A DNA stretch of 64,000 nucleotides. Origin: Canna indica. Lineage: Eukaryota; Streptophyta; Magnoliopsida; Zingiberales; Cannaceae. Positions 24,349-36,174 of this stretch are shown in pieces; position 1 is the first letter of the stretch, and each line of letters opens with the position of its first letter. A model generated the notes under the pieces. It had not been told where the DNA came from. It saw nothing but the letters and a program-made list of their open reading frames with translations, and did not search any database. The translations under genes and the position numbers were made by a program. Where the stretch lies: NCBI GenBank assembly GCA_034359265.1, contig CP136891.1, positions 61,542,001-61,606,000 of the forward strand, written 5' to 3'.

Positions 24349-26785
24349 TGTCACACCCTAATTCCACAATGGTGTGACCGGCCAGGGTATACAAGCATAC
24401 CCCGAAGCCTACTCAAATCACAACCACAGACATAAAACAAACTAATCACAGACCATATAGATAAAACAAACTTTATATTTCAAACTCCAACCACTAACAA
24501 ATGGTTATAGAACAAAACAAATTCATCCTTTGATAAAGAAATCACGGAAACATGAATGTTCAACCGGAATAAACTTTAAACAATGTTTGAAACAATAATT
24601 AAAATAAAGAATCCCTAGATGAAATGAAGTACAATAAGTCTTGATACACGACTCTCGTTAAATCCAACCACTACCCCAACTCTAACTTCGACTTATAACG
24701 AGATCAATCCTGAACCTGCTGCTCCCAACTGTGCTACTCCAACACTTCAGTGCTACTACTTGTCCTGACCTGGTGCTGAAAGAAAATAAGAATACAAAGG
24801 TAAGTCGACATTAGACTTAGTGAGTGGCTCGGTCCTGAGCCCACCACTATCCACAGTTGACAGTTATATAATAATATAATGGCCGCATGATATATAACTT
24901 CCATAGTACAATGAATAAGTTCTTAACTCAGAATTGAATATTTTATTTATGTAAATCCAAAGCATAACTCAATTAATACGAGTCGGTCACTAGAACATGT
25001 CTAGTGAGCTTCCCGCCCATGGTTCCCAAGCTAGGTAGGCCCTCTAGCGTCGGTAACCCCAATTGGTTGGGAAAACCCTCCAACCAGAGCCACTCCGGGT
25101 CGATCGTCAGTGTGGCTCGCTGACGAGCTTCCCGGTCCACACCTCCTCCGCTGATTAGCCCAACTGAACCCCCATCTCATCCACATACACAAACATATAC
25201 AACAAGAAAATAAATGCACCAACACCACAAGCACTTAATGTGAAACAATATTTCCACACCATATAATTCCAAGTACATATTTCCATACCAGAGCGTAGTT
25301 TAAATATATTCAACGGAATATCTAAATTTAAAGATTTCTACATGAAAGTCTAAAATTTATAGATAACATCCATGATACAACCTCTTTTACAAACAAGTTC
25401 AGTATCCAAATTCCTTTAGTTTTTACCTCAAGCTTTTCTAAAAGAACATTAAGAATACTTATACACTACAATTTAAATGTTCACATAATTCAAAGCTTAA
25501 ATAAAGTTCTTATGCCAATTTAACTCACCATCACAGTAAATACTAAAATAAAGTGATTTAGGAATACAAGACATTAACAACCTCACCCTTATCTCCCTTC
25601 CTTCATCCCGCACTAACTTTTCCCAAACATCTACTATTCTTCCGAACACCTACTGTTACAATCTTAATCAAACCAAAACTTATTGATTTCACATTTCCTT
25701 TAAAACTTACCTACATTATACAGTTACAAGATGAAGAGCAACATCAACAAAACAAAAATTATAGCCTTGATAACTTTCTCCCTTGGCTGCCGCACATCCT
25801 TTACTCTTTCTTTCTTCCCTCATCCAAATCAATTTATAACTCACACTGTTAACACTCAATCAACCACTACTTTTCTGATTTCCTAATTACATTTACCATC
25901 AGTTTATATTATGCAGCTACAAGGAGAAGCACATGACATATCAAAGAAAATTTTCCAGGTTCTCCTTTTTGCCATACACATCGACACTTATCTTTTAACC
26001 ATAGATTAGAATCTACCTACTAGAAACGCTATTCGTACAACCAAGAAAGAAATCTAATTAACAAGAAATCCAAATGGGCAGTAGACGATCACTACATAAT
26101 CAAATTCTCAATACTTAGTAATGTATACAATGAATCCCCAAATTTAATACAAGAATTGATACACTAAACCACCATCAACTCAATTGAAGCAGAGATCAAA
26201 ATCATCAAGAAAATTTCAGATTTTCTTCAAGATATAGGGCGGAGGGTGAGGAAAGAAACTATAAGTCTTGGGCAAAAATTTAGCCACTCACCAATAAGGG
26301 AAATCGAAGTGGAAGACGCTCTCCAAAGCCCTTGAGTCGATGATCACCGGCGACGGCAACACCACCGGCGGCAATCCTTCTTCCAACGCCTCCTCCGTCG
26401 CCCTCTGTTGCTGCCTCTCTTCTCCCCCCTTTTTTTTTTCTTTTAATTTTGGGTGTGTGCGGCTGTAGCAACCACACACACCAAATAAACCTTTTTTTTA
26501 TTATTTTTTTATTTTTACGATTCTACCCCTCACTTAACCCAACTGCGGCTTCTACCCAACTCGACCCACACTTGCCCAAATTAGATTCCGATCGAGTCGT
26601 CGGACTCGACTCAACTAATAATCCAAAACCTAAAATAAAATAAATAAAACAAAACACTAAACACGCGCAAAGGCCTCACCTTAATTCACATTATCCGACA
26701 CTTCTTCCGACCCGCTTCGATGCACATCCACATCGTCCGGCTGAAAATAACTAAATTAAATTATATAAAATTTACGGATATAACA
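24349..26785 (-). mobile_element. Tekay-type Gypsy solo LTR (nested, divergent)
   Basis: 2437 bp from TGTCACACCC to GGATATAACA, flanked by perfect CATAT duplications (24344-24348 and 26786-26790). Acceptor-like TTTTCTTTCAG (AG at 24776-24777, reverse) and donor-like CCACTCACC (ending 26291) would give an intron of 1516 nt. The inverted repeat here reads TAAGTC-(7 nt)-GACTTA (24801-24819). Both arms differ from the GAGTTC/GAACTC of other copies, yet they still pair perfectly. Confidence 0.93.
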
Positions 26786-27070
26786 CATATCAACCCGAAT
26801 CCGCAACCTACTAACCCAAACTAATCCCATGCTAAATACAAGCATCACTTATATGCACACTCATATGCAACATAATTTAATAATTCAAGCACACTCAATA
26901 GAATAATTAAATAAATTTATCTACGCAGGAAAAAAAATCACATAATTCATATTCCTACTTATCCGAGCTCGCGAGCTCGCACCAGACCATTAGTCGACTC
27001 GGCTCGACCTTGGACTAGCTCGCTAAGTTGACAAACACAAACCATATATAGCAAAAATAAATAAATTTTC

Positions 27071-28642
27071 ACATAAATTTTCTCCTTTTCCTATTAAAAT
27101 GAAAATATAATCTTATTTAATAAAACTATAAAACTCAAAATTTATTTATTTTTAGTTTTTAAAATAGCAATCATTATATTTTATTAACATATTCAATTTC
27201 CAACACAAATCTATTAAATTCCCTACTAATAAAATTACATTATAAATATTATAAAATAATATGCAGAACAAAAAAAATTATTTTAGAAAACTATAAATTT
27301 TATAATTTTATTTATGTTTTAAAAATATGATAGTAACAATTTAATAAATTATCTCTAAATGTTTAAATCAATATACTGAAGTATTAATTTAAATTGTATT
27401 TTTTAAATTTATTTTATTAAATGAACTATTTATTTCAAATATTATTATTGAATTTATTTGGGTACATGAATTTTTTCAAAACTTTATTTGTGTTTTGAAA
27501 GTATTGAAGTAACAATTAAATAAAGATTTTTAAAATTTTAAATTAATCAATGCAAGTATTTATTCTAAAGCTATTTCTTTGAAAATTATCTTATTAAAGG
27601 AACTCTTTATTTCGAATATTATTATTTAACTTCTTAGATTTAATTTTTTTTGTTGAATGAATTGTTTTTTTCAAAAACTACATTTATGTTTTGAAAAGAT
27701 CGAAGTAACAATTAAATAACTAAAATTTCAAATTTCAAATATTAGTATTAAATTTATTTGGTTAAATAATTAATTTTTAAAATTTAAATTAATCAACGCA
27801 AGTATTTATTCTAAGGATATTTCTTTGAAAATTATCTTATTAAAAGAACTCTTTATTTCGACTATTATTATTTAAATTTTTAACTTTAATTTATTTTGTT
27901 AAATGAATTGTTTGTTAAAAACATTTATTTATGTTTTGAAAATATTGAAGTAAGAATTAAATAAATAATTTTCAAATTTTTTAATGAATGAATACAAGTA
28001 ATTATTTTAAAGGTATTTTTTGGTAAATTATCTTATCAAATGAACTCTTTATTTCAAATATTATTATCTATTTTTTTTTAACTTTCATTGTTTCAATTGT
28101 TGAATTATAAAACCAATAATTTAATAAATTATTTATAACAATTTCCAACTAATGAATATATAAAATAATTTTATATTTTCAAAATTTTATTTATGTTTTA
28201 AAAATATAAACGAATTATTTTTTTCAAATATTATTATTTAATGTTTTAACTTTGATTTATTTTGTTAGATGAATTATTTTTTCAACACTTTATTTATGCT
28301 TTAAAAAAATTGAAGTAACAAATAAATAAATAAATTTCAAAATTTTAAATTAATCAATACAACAATTTATTTTAAAGTTATTTTTTTGTAGATTATCTTA
28401 TTAAATGAAATATTTATTTCAAATATTATTATTTAGTTTATTTTAACTTTCATTATTTTAATATTTGTATATATACCCAAATAATCAATAAACTATTTAT
28501 AACAATTTCCACTAAATGAAAATATAAATTTTATTTTAAAAGTTATTTGAAAAATATATTCAAATGTTCTTATTAAATTGTCATAAAAACTTTTTCAAAA
28601 ATTATTTTATGAAGTTGTCCATTTTCTACAAATGTTCAATTT
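27071..28642. repeat. AT-rich region with degenerate ~180-245 bp repeats
   Basis: The block AACTCTTTATTTC(G/A)AATATTATTATTTA recurs near 27421, 27600, 27845, 28040, 28230 and 28405. Each is followed by TTTATTTATGTTTTGAAAA and AAGTAACAATTAAATAA. No ORF of note. It lies inside the Helitron intron and resembles the AT-rich repeats at 12240-13345 in composition only. Confidence 0.7.
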
Positions 28643-29219
28643 TGTCACGCCCCAAATCCAAGTCACGCGACCGGCCAGAGTGTGGACATACACTCCGAAG
28701 CCTAAACCATACAAACTCATTTATCCATGGAATATAACCAAGTCAAGATGCCATAACATACACCTTAATCTTCAAAGTAGTTACTCGGTATCAATTTAAG
28801 TAAAAGCTACATAACCAAGTATCAATACTACAAGACTCAGACAAACTATATGTCTCTTAAATAAACTCAAATCTGACTCAACTCGACTACACCAACGGAT
28901 TTCACGAGACCGCCACCGGTGTCTGCCACCATCAGCCACGCCACAACTCAATAATCACGTTCTGCAAAATAACATACACAAAAGAATGGTGAGTTCAAAG
29001 AACTCGGTGAATGGTTGTCTCGACCATCATCAAGCCAAACCATGTAAATAATTAATACAATAATTATCTCTATGTTCAAATGACTGATATAATTATGGTA
29101 CATATCAGTTTAGTAACTCGTGCGCTACGCACACCATACAAATTGATTCAGCCTATTTAGACCAGTCTTCTAGTTATCCGCTTACAACTCACGGAGTGCT
29201 CGCTAGGTCGACCACACCC

Positions 29220-29625
29220 AGCAAACCTCTCAACTCAAGCTCACTGAGCTAGGAAGACCCTCTAGCCTCAGTGCCCATAGATCAGTCGGGAAAGGTCCTT
29301 CGATCCATGTCACTTGGGCTCACTGAGCTAGGAAGGCCCTCTAGCCTCAGTGCCCATAACTCGGTCGGGAAAGGCCCTCTGACCCATGTCACTCGGGCTC
29401 ACTGAGCTAGGAAGGCCCTCTAGCCTCAGTGCCCATAACTCGGTTGGGAAAGGCCCTCCGACCCAATATCATCTCGTGCATGATACACATCACTCGGCCT
29501 ATTCGGCCCATTATCATCTCGTGCGCGATGCGCACCACTCGGCATACCCGGCCCAACATCATCTCGTGCGCGATGCGCACCACTCGGCCTATCCGGCCCA
29601 ATATCATCTCGTTCAAAATCTTATC
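29220..29625 (-). repeat. Two adjacent LTR-internal minisatellites
   Basis: First, about three ~80-bp units (GGCTCACTGAGCTAGGAAGG ... CCTCAGTGCCCATA ... GTCGGGAAAGG) at 29225-29465. Then four ~50-bp units (ATCATCTCGTGCGCGATGCG, CACCACTCGGCC) at 29465-29620. The 50-bp unit is not a multiple of three, yet frames stay open and give repetitive His/Ala/Tyr-rich peptides. I do not call these genes. Confidence 0.85.
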
Positions 29626-31245
29626 TGAACACCCGAAAAATTTCGGGCAAACTAATATTATTCATCATTTACCCAACGGTTCTCTTATTCAGTGTAATGA
29701 TCCCAAAAACCTGAGATGTCTATCTCCACTAAGTCTCGTGGAAATTTTAGCTCGTAAGCCAAGATTTCAGCCCTTTGTAGTGTGATTTTCCCACACTTTC
29801 AACCAAGAGTTTATACTCCCTCGTGAGAGTGAAATGACTAAATAACCTGATGGTATTATAGGTCTAACTAATAACAATCACAGCAAGTCGCGAGGTAGCA
29901 CGATTACTTAACAATCACAGTAACTCGCAACTCGACCAATTCAACATGCAAAACATAATTTCCAGTCTACTTAACAAGTACGATTACAACACGTGCACAA
30001 ATGAAGTTTCAACGATATAGTATTCAAAATTCTCAGAATAACATGTACATAAAGATCGATATACCACACTAACAATTTACTATATATAATATCCATTTCG
30101 ACATGAAGAAAATATAATTTCAGCTTGTCCTAAAACGATTCCAGCATGCATAAAATGAATTTCAGCATATCACCATAAACATTCCAGCTTATATTAAACT
30201 AGTCATAGCGTCATGAAGATCGATAGGTGACATCGATATCTTACGCCGCAAATCCGCCGCCCAACGATAGAATCAATCTCAGTATGCATTGAAATCAATT
30301 TTCAGCAAACAAGTTATATTTCAGCACATAATTCTAACAACTATATTTTCAGCAAAATTTAAATTCAGCAAATCATGATTTCAGCAACTAAAATTTCAGC
30401 CGAATATAATTTCAGCAACAATGAATTTCAACAAGATACAACCAAAATTTCAACTATTAAATTCTGCCCCAACATCTTATTGTGATAAATCTAATCAAAT
30501 AAAAATATCATTGACTCCCCGGTTACTTCACCATTCAATCCACATCCTGCAGCCACCCAAAAGAAAGAAAATAATAATAAAATGAGACATGAAGCATGCA
30601 ACCACTTTTTTTCTTTTCCAATTCCTGTTTTCACCTACAACAACTCCATACCTACTGTCATTAACCCCACTCATAAGAATTTTGTTGACCGAATAAAGTG
30701 GTCAACGTCCCTTTTTCTTCGTGCGGCTACAAGGAAGAGTGAAATCCTGTAGCCGCTTGAATCAAATTGGGGTTTCTATACCATGTTCACCCGTACCAAT
30801 TAATTCCAAGTATATATGAAATCTTTCTTTTATCTACAACGCATGCTACACTCGTAAACCAAACATGAATTCTCATAAAAAAAATTTGAACAGTGGGCGG
30901 CGTCAAAGAATACAAATTCCAAGGCTAAGATTATAAGGGTGTTAATCTCAAATCAAAAAGGAATTTCGGCACCAAGATAACGACTCCACTCTATTGAATT
31001 AAGGAAGGAAGTGAACCAAACTTCGAAAAATCTCATATTTCATCTATGGTGAGAGGCATCACCAAGAAGAACAAGATAATCCCATTTTATGCAAAAGAAC
31101 CACTCATCTAAAATCGGGTTCAAGGGAAGACGAAGAAGTCAGACGATCCAATTTCGGCGAAGCTCCGATTCCCGGTCAAAGATCTCCACCGAGTCCCCTT
31201 TCTTCCTCACGCCACCTAGGGATGTGTGCGGCTCCTCCTTGGCAT

Positions 31246-31254
31246 CTTTATATA
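31246..31254 (-). promoter_or_regulatory. TATA box of Tekay solo LTR
   Basis: TATATAAAG on the minus strand, about 140 bp upstream (LTR sense) of the decayed donor at 31107. Confidence 0.5.
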
Positions 31255-31694
31255 TTTTTATTTAATCAAATGTCAATTTACTATTTTGCCCATCTTCACT
31301 TAAGTCGACCCAACTCGCTCAAAATGAGTCCGATTCGAGCTCCGATCGCACCCTCGGACTCGGCTCGAACTCAACTCAAACTTAACACAATAATTATCAC
31401 TATAAATAGGTCAATTTAATTTTTTTTTTGAGCAAGGTCTCACCTTAAATCGCTTTCACTATCTATCAATTCTACACGTATCGTTACACATCACGCTCAT
31501 CCCGCTAAAATTAATATGTAAAATCTAATAAATTTTGCGGGCATTACAAATTTCTTCCTATAAGGCCAATATATAACTTTATTTAACAAAACTGCAAAAA
31601 GTATAATATAATATTATTAATAATATTATGGTTTTTCATATTGATAGAATATTTTGTTGAAATTTGTTTTGAATGACTTTGTTTTATTTAACAG

Positions 31695-32784
31695 TGGAAA
31701 TTCCAATGATAGAACCGTAGAGCTTTGGTCATCCATCATGTATATGTGATTATTGTGGAGCTTTGGTGTGGTATGAGGAAAGGACTACCAAGAGTCGGAA
31801 TGTTGAAATGCCGAAGTTTACCCTTTGTTGTATGGAAGGCAAAGTAGAGTTACCAGTGTTAAAAGAGCCACCTTCCTTTCTACAAAGGTTCTTTCAAGTT
31901 GAAACGTCAAAGGAATCAAAAAAATTTCATGCCAATATTAGAATATACAACTCAATGTTTTCTTTCACTTCGATGGGAGGTCGGTTGACAATTCAATTAA
32001 CAATGACAGCGGTGCATATGTATTTCGTTGGAATGGACAAAAACATCATCTCATTGGATCCTTGCTACCTTCAGTTGGATGCAAGCCACGATTTGCACAA
32101 CTATACATATACAACACGGACAATGAGGTCTCCAATAGAGTTAATGCTCTTCAATCAGATAATAGAAAAGCCAATATTAATTGTGAAATTGTTGAGGGAT
32201 TACAATTAATGCTAGATGAAAATAATGTATTAGTATAGTCATTTAGATCTATTCGAGACAAATATAAAGAAGATATTATTCATGATTTGAAAATTAAACT
32301 TCTTTGTAGAAGAGAAAAAGATGCACGAGAATACAACTTGCAAACAAGTTCTGAAGTTGCAGCTTTGGTTGTGAATGATATAGATGGAACAAATTATGAA
32401 AGAGACATAATCATTGAGGACAAAAGTAAGGGATTACAAAGGATCAATGAAACCTATCCCAGTTACATGGCATTGCAATATCATCTTTTGTTTCCGTACG
32501 GAGAAGATGGTTATCGACAAGGTATATTGCATCGACATAGAATAGAGGCAAACAGTAACAAAAGGACAAATGTGACAATGAGAGAATTTTTTGCTTTTCA
32601 TCTACAAACACATCAACATGAAGGGCATACCCTTTTATTGGCTGGCAGATTATTCCAACAACATGTTGTTGATGCATACACATCAATTGAAGCTGAAAGA
32701 TTACGATGGGTACGTAATAATCAATCAAAATTAAGAATGGAATTATATCGAGGCTTAATGGAAGCAATATGTCAAGGTGATTCA
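31695..32784 (+). pseudogene. Helitron Rep/helicase gene, zinc-binding and Helitron-like N region
   Basis: It opens with a Cys/His motif (CICDYCGALVWYEER, then KFTLCC and GKVELP) typical of plant Helitron proteins. The Helitron-like N-terminal domain follows, with ALQYHLLFPYGEDGY and EFFAFHLQ...LLLAGRLFQQ, ending in LYRGLMEAICQGDS. Breaks: TAG where Trp is expected (31728), a one-base frameshift near 31980 after SFTSMGG, and TAG near 32236 (VLV*SFR). The frame is cut at 32784 by the Tekay insertion, whose duplication ATTCA/ATTCC marks the site; reading resumes at 48075. In an intact element this protein would bind and nick single-stranded DNA for rolling-circle transposition. Confidence 0.9.
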
Positions 32785-33144
32785 TGTAATACCCTAGATA
32801 TTTAAATTTATTATTTTTCCTCTTATGTGTGTTTGCCAGCCTAGCGGACTAGTTTGTGGTTGAACCGAGTCGACTCATGGTCCGGAGCGAGCTTGCGAGC
32901 TCGGGTAAGTAGAATATGAATTTATGAATTTTACGCTTGAGTACTTGAAATTATTTAATTTGATGTTGTGTATGCATAATCTTTAACTATGTTCATGTGG
33001 GTGTATTTAATTAATGGCTTGTGATTTATTAGAATAATTTTAATTAAATTAATTAAGTCTATTGGGTTAACGGGTTTGGTTGTGGCTTAAGGTGGGTGCG
33101 GATTGTGGATTAAGGTGTTTAAGGGGTTAGGGTTGAAGAGAGAG

Positions 33145-33151
33145 TATAAAA
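33145..33151 (+). promoter_or_regulatory. TATA box of Tekay 5' LTR
   Basis: TATAAAA in GAGAGAGTATAAAACCCCC, 360 bp into the LTR. Transcription should start about 30 bp downstream, just before CATGGCTTGTGGCTCC, which is shared by all copies. Confidence 0.68.
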
Positions 33152-34991
33152 CCCCCTCCTCATGGCTTGTGGCTCCTATTTTGGAGCCACCCAAAGAATT
33201 GAGAAAGGGAGCCAGCCGCCAAGCCAAGCCAAGCCGCCAGCCCACTTTTCTTTTTCCCCTTGGAGCCGCCGCCACCCTGAGCCAAGCCGAGCCGCCTGCT
33301 TTCTCTTCCTCCTCCTCCTCTTCTCCTTCCTTTCCTTTGGAGTCAAGCCGAGAAGAGTCGAGCCAAGCCGCCTGCTTTCTCTTCCTCTCCACTCTCTCTC
33401 TTCCTTCCCTTTGGAGTCAAGCCGAGAGAAGCCAGCCGAGCCAGCCCCTCTCCTTCTCCTCTCTCTCCCTCTCTCCAAGCCGATGGCTTGGAGTGAGCTG
33501 CCGCCCCTTGGAGCCTTTTCTTGGGTTCAGCCGTCGGCCTTTTAAAGCCAGATTTGAGGGCCATCATCCGAGATTTCTTCCTTAGTTCTTCTTCCAATTA
33601 AGGTGAGTGGCTTATCATCTCTCTTCGGGATTTCAATTGGATTCTTGAAGCCATTCTTGACATCTTGATATTTGTGTTTCGTTTCTTGATTGTTTTTCGC
33701 GTTCTTGCCATGTTTCCTTTGATATGAAATCTTGATCTATTGTCCTAGTTTGAGATTCTTGATTATGAGTTTCTTGTTTAGAATTAAATCTGTGATTTTT
33801 GGGTAGAAATTATGTGGTAGTATTAAGATCTTGATAATGACTAATTAGGGGTTCTTGATCTTAATGCTTGATTCTTGGTTTAAGTGTGTGGGTTCTTGTT
33901 AATGTTGATGAAAAGCATAATTTTTGTGAATTAATTACAGAGATTAGTATTCTATCCTGATGGTAATTTAGGGGTAAATTTCTGTTAATTTTTGGATTTA
34001 ATTCTATAAGTATGCTGAAATTGTATGCTGAGATGATGAATCTGTGCTGATTTTAATTTGCTTGTTGTGGTGTGTGTATATGTGTGAATATAGTCGTGTA
34101 ACCTATTGTTTCGACCAAAAAATATAGTTTGAATATATAGGACACACTTTGGAGACTAGTTTCAGATTAACATAGCAGTTTTGGGCAGAACAGTAACCTA
34201 AAACAAAACCCTAAAATAAAACCTTAATTGAGATTATCTAAATTTTAATTATATAATTAAAATTGGGTTAGGAGTGTGCATAATCTGTTATGAACCAACT
34301 TATAAAGTATGCATGAAATAAAACCACATGGGTTCTTGACATTATGAGTCTAAGGGATAGGGGTCGAGTTTGGAGTGTTGAGACGTTTCATAATGAGGAC
34401 ACCCCTAGGACACCGTAAGAGAATATTAACTTAGGTCTTGATGCGTCATATCCATGAGAATGGCGGAGCGGCTCAATTAGGAGCCGGATTTTGGGCTATG
34501 CCTAGGTGTTTGGACGTCAAATTCCCAACATACAGAGTAAGTTCAAAGGGCCTTCCCGATTACTCTTGTGATATCACGTCTCATGGAGCAAGTTCGGAGG
34601 GCCTTTCCCGATTGCTCCCGAGGTTCCTTATACTAGGATATGCTCGGAGGGCCTTGTTGGCTTTAGGTTTTCAATCTTAGTCTTAATCTCGGGTTTGATG
34701 ATAACAAACATTGGACTAATAATTTCATTGATAATATCTTTCAGGTTCCATATCAATTAGAATTCGATATCCTCGATCGGATAAATTGGAAGAAATCAGA
34801 AAATCGAAAGGACATTGATCATCACGCTCGGGTTCGTCGTGAAATTTCTCGAAGATCAACTTGTGCACCAAGGTCATCTTGGATGAGACCAAAGATCACA
34901 TGGAGAGCTCTCCAAGTTGATGCTCGTTGAAAGCCGGAACCCGAAAATGAAGCGCGGAAGAAAAAGGCTGAAGAAATCAAATTCAGCCTAT

Positions 34992-35335
34992 GTTCGGTCG
35001 ACCGAATAGGGTAAGGAAATTGGTAGTAGCCAATTCGGTCGATCGGTCGGTCGACCGAACACTACTAAAAACTGGCAGTGGCTATTTTGGTCGATCGGTC
35101 GGTCGCCGACAGAGGCCGGAAATGTGCAGTTGCCTAGTGGTCGATCGATCGGTCGACCGAATTGAGGATCGCGCGATCGCGCGTCTCTGCTTCCCCTACG
35201 TCGATCGATCGATGGGTCAACCAGATTGAGGGAACGCCAGTTTTCATCTGGTGGTCGACCGCACAGAGAGAAGATGCAGCGGTCGCTATGAGCGGTCGAT
35301 CGGTCGGTCGACCGACCAATCGACCGACTGACTGC
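34992..35335. repeat. Palindromic TCGGTCGACCGA-type array, SIRE 5' LTR
   Basis: Repeated GTTCGGTCGACCGAAT, TCGATCGGTCGGTCGACCGA and relatives spaced by non-repeat segments of 20-40 bp. It ends 45 bp upstream of the TATA box. One block extends to GATCGGTCGGTCGACCGACC. Confidence 0.85.
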
Positions 35336-35380
35336 AATGGATAGTTTTCTATCCGTTGAGCTGTCGTTTCTTCGTGAGGG

Positions 35381-35389
35381 TATAAAATA
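35381..35389 (+). promoter_or_regulatory. TATA box of SIRE 5' LTR
   Basis: TATAAAATA after CGTGAGGG. The same CGTGAGGGTATAAA context is kept in the 3' LTR and in the solo LTR at 1146. Confidence 0.7.
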
Positions 35390-36174
35390 TACCTTAGATA
35401 ACTCATTCAACCTTTTTTTTTCTCTCACTCTTACAAAAATTATTGAGCATCAAAAAGAGAGATCTAAGCCTTCCAAAAGATTTATCGCCCGCGCTTGGTT
35501 CTTTCACCGACAATTTCTTGAAGCACACACTCTGCTTCAACTCGGATTTCAATTCAAGATATACTACTTGGCGAGTTGGAGCTTTTGAAGGATTGAAAAG
35601 AGCTTTTAATATTGGTTTACCTTTTTTGCTCTTTTGATTGTATTTTAACTGTTTATTTGAACCTACTTTTTCTTGGATTTGATTCTGTAGAAGACCTTGT
35701 GATAGGTCTTGCGTTTAAGTGGTATCCTTGGTGTAGAAGGAGTAAAGCCACTTGTGTAAACTTAGTCTTACTAGGATTAGTCAAGTTGTCCCTTAGGGTG
35801 GCGGTGAAAGAGTGCTCTCGATAAGAAGGCGGAGACTTCCGGGTGTGGAAGTACCTTAGGTCGAGAGTGAGACTCTTCGAGTCAAAGTCCTCTGTGTAAG
35901 GGAAACGAAAATTAATCTAGTAATGTTAGTTTGGAAATCCTAAGCGGGGTGCTTAGGTAGTGGAGTAGGCATTGGGGCCGAACCACTATAAATTCTGTGT
36001 TTGCATTGTTATATTTGATTGTGCTTAATTGTTTTATTATTGCTTCTACATCCAATCGCATAATTGCATCTTGCCTAAGTAATCTAAGTAAACGATTAAA
36101 ATTGGAATTTAGGCTAATTAATTTAGTAAACACACTATTCACCCCCCTTCTAGTGTTGCTATTTTGCCTACATT

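Larger units (their letters stand above)
14534..27070 (-). mobile_element. Tekay-type Gypsy LTR, host to four nested solo LTRs
   Basis: Pieces: 14534-15353, 17815-18891, 21185-21265, 23930-24348 and 26786-~27070. Joined, these make about 2.6 kb, a normal LTR length for this family, in family order. They start with the TATCACGCCC end (TA instead of TG) and finish with the CCGAGCTCGCGAGCTCGC block. Landmarks: acceptor-like CTGCAAAA (reverse) at 14945; inverted repeat GAGTTC-AAAA-GAACTC (14974-14989); TATA (24296-24303); donor-like CCACTCAC ending at 24016. The last ~15 bp and a duplication of the left flank AAAAG were not found, so the right edge is approximate. No internal region, so it is probably also a solo LTR. 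Confidence 0.72.
28643..31548 (-). mobile_element. Tekay-type Gypsy solo LTR
   Basis: 2906 bp from TGTCACGCCCC to GGGCATTACA, flanked by perfect AATTT duplications (28638-28642 and 31549-31553). Landmarks: acceptor-like TTTTGCAG (reverse, AG at 28962-28963), inverted repeat GAGTTC-AAA-GAACTC (28991-29005), and TATA (31246-31254). The donor has decayed: CCACTCAT (31100-31107) gives AT in place of GT. It is the longest copy because of two internal minisatellites (29220-29625). No internal region. Confidence 0.93.
14280..31694 (+). other. Helitron intron expanded by nested LTR elements
   Basis: Donor GTAAGTCA at 14280; acceptor TTTATTTAACAG ending at 31694. The intron's own sequence is what remains outside the insertions: 14280-14533, about 27071-28642 and 31549-31694. 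It is AT-rich and non-coding. Everything else is Tekay-type LTR: one LTR (14534-~27070) with four solo LTRs inside it, plus one more (28643-31548). The intron reaches about 17.4 kb, of which only about 2 kb is intron sequence. The splice sites are inferred from frame continuity, not from transcripts. Confidence 0.55.
34655..36172 (+). mobile_element. 5' LTR of SIRE element
   Basis: 1518 bp from TGTTGGCTTTAGG to TTTTGCCTACA. The palindromic array lies at 34992-35335 and TATA at 35381-35389. The conserved R/U5 stretch runs to the C-rich CACCCCCCTTCTAG. Compared with the 3' LTR its palindromic array is longer, and there are scattered substitutions, so the pair can be used to date the insertion. 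Confidence 0.93.

Noticed and set aside
27071..28642. Possible centromeric-type satellite
   Set aside because: Unit length varies (about 180-245 bp), similarity is mostly low-complexity AT, and the block is small and confined to the Helitron intron.
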